From an uncultured Chloroflexota bacterium (lineage in GTDB: Bacteria > Chloroflexota > Anaerolineae > Anaerolineales > Villigracilaceae), in NCBI GenBank assembly GCA_903837815.1, contig CAILWD010000299.1, positions 1 through 6,148 on the forward strand: DNA of 6,148 bases, written 5' to 3'. Made by a program: the position numbers and the translations under genes. Shown here piece by piece: positions 4,953-6,148 of this stretch. The notes beneath the pieces are model-generated. The model searched no databases and had not been told where the DNA came from. It saw only the letters and a list, made by a program, of their open reading frames with translations. Position 1 is the stretch's first letter. Every line of letters starts with the position of its first letter.

Positions 4953-5924
4953 ATGAATCCGAAAATAGTTGAATGGCTGCTCGAAGGCGACGCGTGGATT
5001 CAATATCGGACGCGGGTTGACCTGCTTGGGCAGGCGGAGTCGGACCCTCAAGTCTGCGCCGTGCGGAAAGCGATGTTGGCTGACCCGAAGATTCAATCTC
5101 TGCTGGCGGGGTTGAAAGATTGGCCGGGCGCTGTGTTGAACAGTCACAAGTCGGCAAGCCAGCCTTTTCACAAACTGGCCTTCCTCGCAGACTTGGGACT
5201 CAACGTGAGCGACGCACCGGTGAAGGCAATTACGAAAAAAGTGATGGCGCATCAATCGGCGCAAGGAGCATTTCAACTGCCGACGAATATCCCAACTCAT
5301 TTTGGCGGCAGTGGAAAAGACGAGTGGGCTTGGGCGTTGTGCGACGCTCCGATTCTGGTCTCGGCGCTGGTCAAGATGGGATTGGGCGACGACAAGCGCG
5401 TGCAAACCGCGATCCAATATCTCGATGGGCTTATCCGCGAGAACGGATTTCCATGCGCGGTCTCGCCTGAATTGGGCAAGTTTCGCGGTCCCGGGCGCAA
5501 GGATGATCCCTGTCCATTTGCGACGCTGGCAATGTTAAAACTGACCTCGCGCGTGCCAGAGTTACAAGAAGGCAAGTCGGCAAAAATCGGCGCGGAGACT
5601 TTGCTCTCGCTTTGGGGTGAAAGCAGGGAACGTCACCCGTACATGTTCTTCATGGGAACAGACTTCCGTAAGTTGAAAGCGCCGCTATTCTGGTACGACA
5701 TTTTGCACGCGCTGGATATTTTGAGTCAGTTCAAGTGGGCGCGGAAGGACAGACGATTTCAAGATATGCTCAGCGTGGTCAAAGCCAAAGCCGACGACGA
5801 CGGACGTTTTATCCCCGAATCCATTTGGACGGTTTGGAAAGATTGGGATTTCAGCCAGAAGAAAATCCCTTCGAAAGGGCTGACGTTCTTTGTGGAGCGA
5901 ATTGAAAAGAGAATCGAAAGTTAA
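4953..5924 (+). CDS. Alpha/alpha-toroid-like protein of unknown function
   Basis: The product has 323 residues, with no signal peptide or membrane segment, so it is probably cytoplasmic. It is mainly helical. The N-terminal W-LEGDAWIQYRTRVDLL (8-25) and repeated helix pairs separated by G-F / G-F-P-type turns (about 105-115, 165-170, 284-290), plus a final W-DW...PSKGLTFF stretch, recall the alpha/alpha barrel of terpenoid-cyclase and prenyltransferase repeat proteins. The cyclase DXDD and QW motifs are not seen. Clustered charged and Cys residues at 167-187 (FPCAVSPELGKFRGP, then DDPCPF) may form a pocket. From memory, relatives are sometimes labelled nitrogen fixation protein NifH; this one has no P-loop and no Fe-S cysteine pattern, so that name should not be used. 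The ATG is preceded by AAAGGA 4 bases upstream. A GyrI-like gene follows at 67 bases on the same strand, suggesting co-transcription. Confidence 0.8.
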   Translation: MNPKIVEWLLEGDAWIQYRTRVDLLGQAESDPQVCAVRKAMLADPKIQSLLAGLKDWPGAVLNSHKSASQPFHKLAFLADLGLNVSDAPVKAITKKVMAHQSAQGAFQLPTNIPTHFGGSGKDEWAWALCDAPILVSALVKMGLGDDKRVQTAIQYLDGLIRENGFPCAVSPELGKFRGPGRKDDPCPFATLAMLKLTSRVPELQEGKSAKIGAETLLSLWGESRERHPYMFFMGTDFRKLKAPLFWYDILHALDILSQFKWARKDRRFQDMLSVVKAKADDDGRFIPESIWTVWKDWDFSQKKIPSKGLTFFVERIEKRIES

Positions 5925-5966
5925 GGAGACACCTTGTCAAAAGCAAAACTCAAGGCAAGCAGGTAA
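5921..5966 (+). other. Orphan ribosome binding site and 10-codon TTG-started ORF
   Basis: Immediately overlapping the stop of the toroid-like gene, AAGGAG (5923-5928) lies 5 bases before TTG (5934), which opens only LSKAKLKASR before TAA (5964-5966). The spacing and the SKAK start look like a real gene beginning. The stop falls at the first octamer of the repeat array at 5960. It may be a gene start cut off by the repeat or by deletion, or a chance arrangement. Confidence 0.3.
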
Positions 5967-5983
5967 ACAAGTAGAGAGGAAGA
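5960..5983 (+). repeat. Second octamer repeat array
   Basis: Three contiguous octamers, CAGGTAAA, CAAGTAGA and GAGGAAGA, match the consensus (close to CARGTARA) seen after dinB. The last one also supplies AGGAAG, the likely ribosome binding site of the next gene. Confidence 0.5.
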
Positions 5984-5990
5984 GTTCGAG

Positions 5991-6148
5991 ATGAAAACTT
6001 TGGATTTGAAAAAACAGTTCAAGAATTTGTATCAGCCTTCGGCGAAGAAGATTGAAATCGTTCAGGTTCCTAATCTGCAATTTGCGATGATCGACGGGGG
6101 AATCGAAAAAGGCTCCGAGCCTGGCAAGTCGCCGTCATTTGCCGAGGC
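5991..6148 (+). CDS. GyrI-like small-molecule-binding domain protein (5' part only)
   Basis: Only 52 codons lie inside the window and the frame is open at the edge. The N-terminus MKTLDLKKQFKNLYQPSAKK followed by VQVPNLQFAMIDGG matches the stand-alone GyrI-like family: a basic helix with LY-PSAK, then the first strand V-VP...F-MIDG. Family members are cytoplasmic, about 200 residues, and bind hydrophobic or drug-like small molecules; some resemble the effector domain of BmrR/SoxS-type regulators. In the relatives I recall, MIDG is followed by a short G-PN loop; here the loop is longer and reads GIEKGSEPGKSPSFAEA. AGGAAG at 5978-5983 lies 7 bases before the ATG. The gene probably belongs with the toroid-like gene upstream. 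Confidence 0.8.
   Translation, partial: MKTLDLKKQFKNLYQPSAKKIEIVQVPNLQFAMIDGGIEKGSEPGKSPSFAE

Overview
The window is about 57% G+C and most resembles a chromosomal segment of a Chloroflexota (Anaerolineae-like) bacterium. The best evidence is a secreted protein built from NBR1-type Ig-like domains joined by Pro/Thr-rich linkers, an architecture common in that group. Codon use and promoter style are uniform, and there is no sign of a phage, transposon, CRISPR array or RNA gene. The taxonomic call is an inference from protein style, not from a marker gene.

Layout, left to right. Positions 2-1009 (-) hold the N-terminal 336 residues of a lipoprotein. It has a clear lipobox, a LolA/RseB-like middle and the first blade of what looks like a TolB-type beta-propeller; the rest lies outside the window. 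It has no in-frame stop up to the window edge. A strong hairpin terminator (1050-1087) separates it from a 721-residue secreted protein on the same strand (1104-3269, -). That protein is an internal tandem duplication of [NBR1 Ig-like domain + a module of about 160 residues of unknown function], followed by a Thr/Pro-rich C-terminal tail.

Positions 3270-3471 are a divergent control region. It carries a good sigma70-type promoter for the secreted protein and a TATAAT box placed so that the dinB transcript would start at or next to its ATG (leaderless). It also holds two perfect odd-length dyads, one over the -35 of the left promoter and one just upstream of the dinB -10. dinB (3472-4698, +) encodes a complete Y-family DNA polymerase IV with catalytic acidic residues, steric gate and clamp-binding motif.

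Positions 4699-4952 contain a large hairpin made of degenerate 8-bp tandem repeats and a doubtful 32-codon ORF. A 323-residue alpha/alpha-toroid-like protein of unknown function (4953-5924, +) follows, then the start of a GyrI-like small-molecule-binding protein (5991 to the window end, +). The short gap between these two carries another copy of the same octamer repeat family, next to what looks like the abandoned start of another gene.

No pathway links all the genes. The secreted protein and the lipoprotein are both envelope or extracellular proteins on one strand. dinB (translesion synthesis) is divergent from them. The last two genes are probably co-transcribed. The most distinctive signals are the two dyads, the leaderless dinB start, the octamer repeats and the duplicated secreted protein with asymmetric loss of a cysteine pair.
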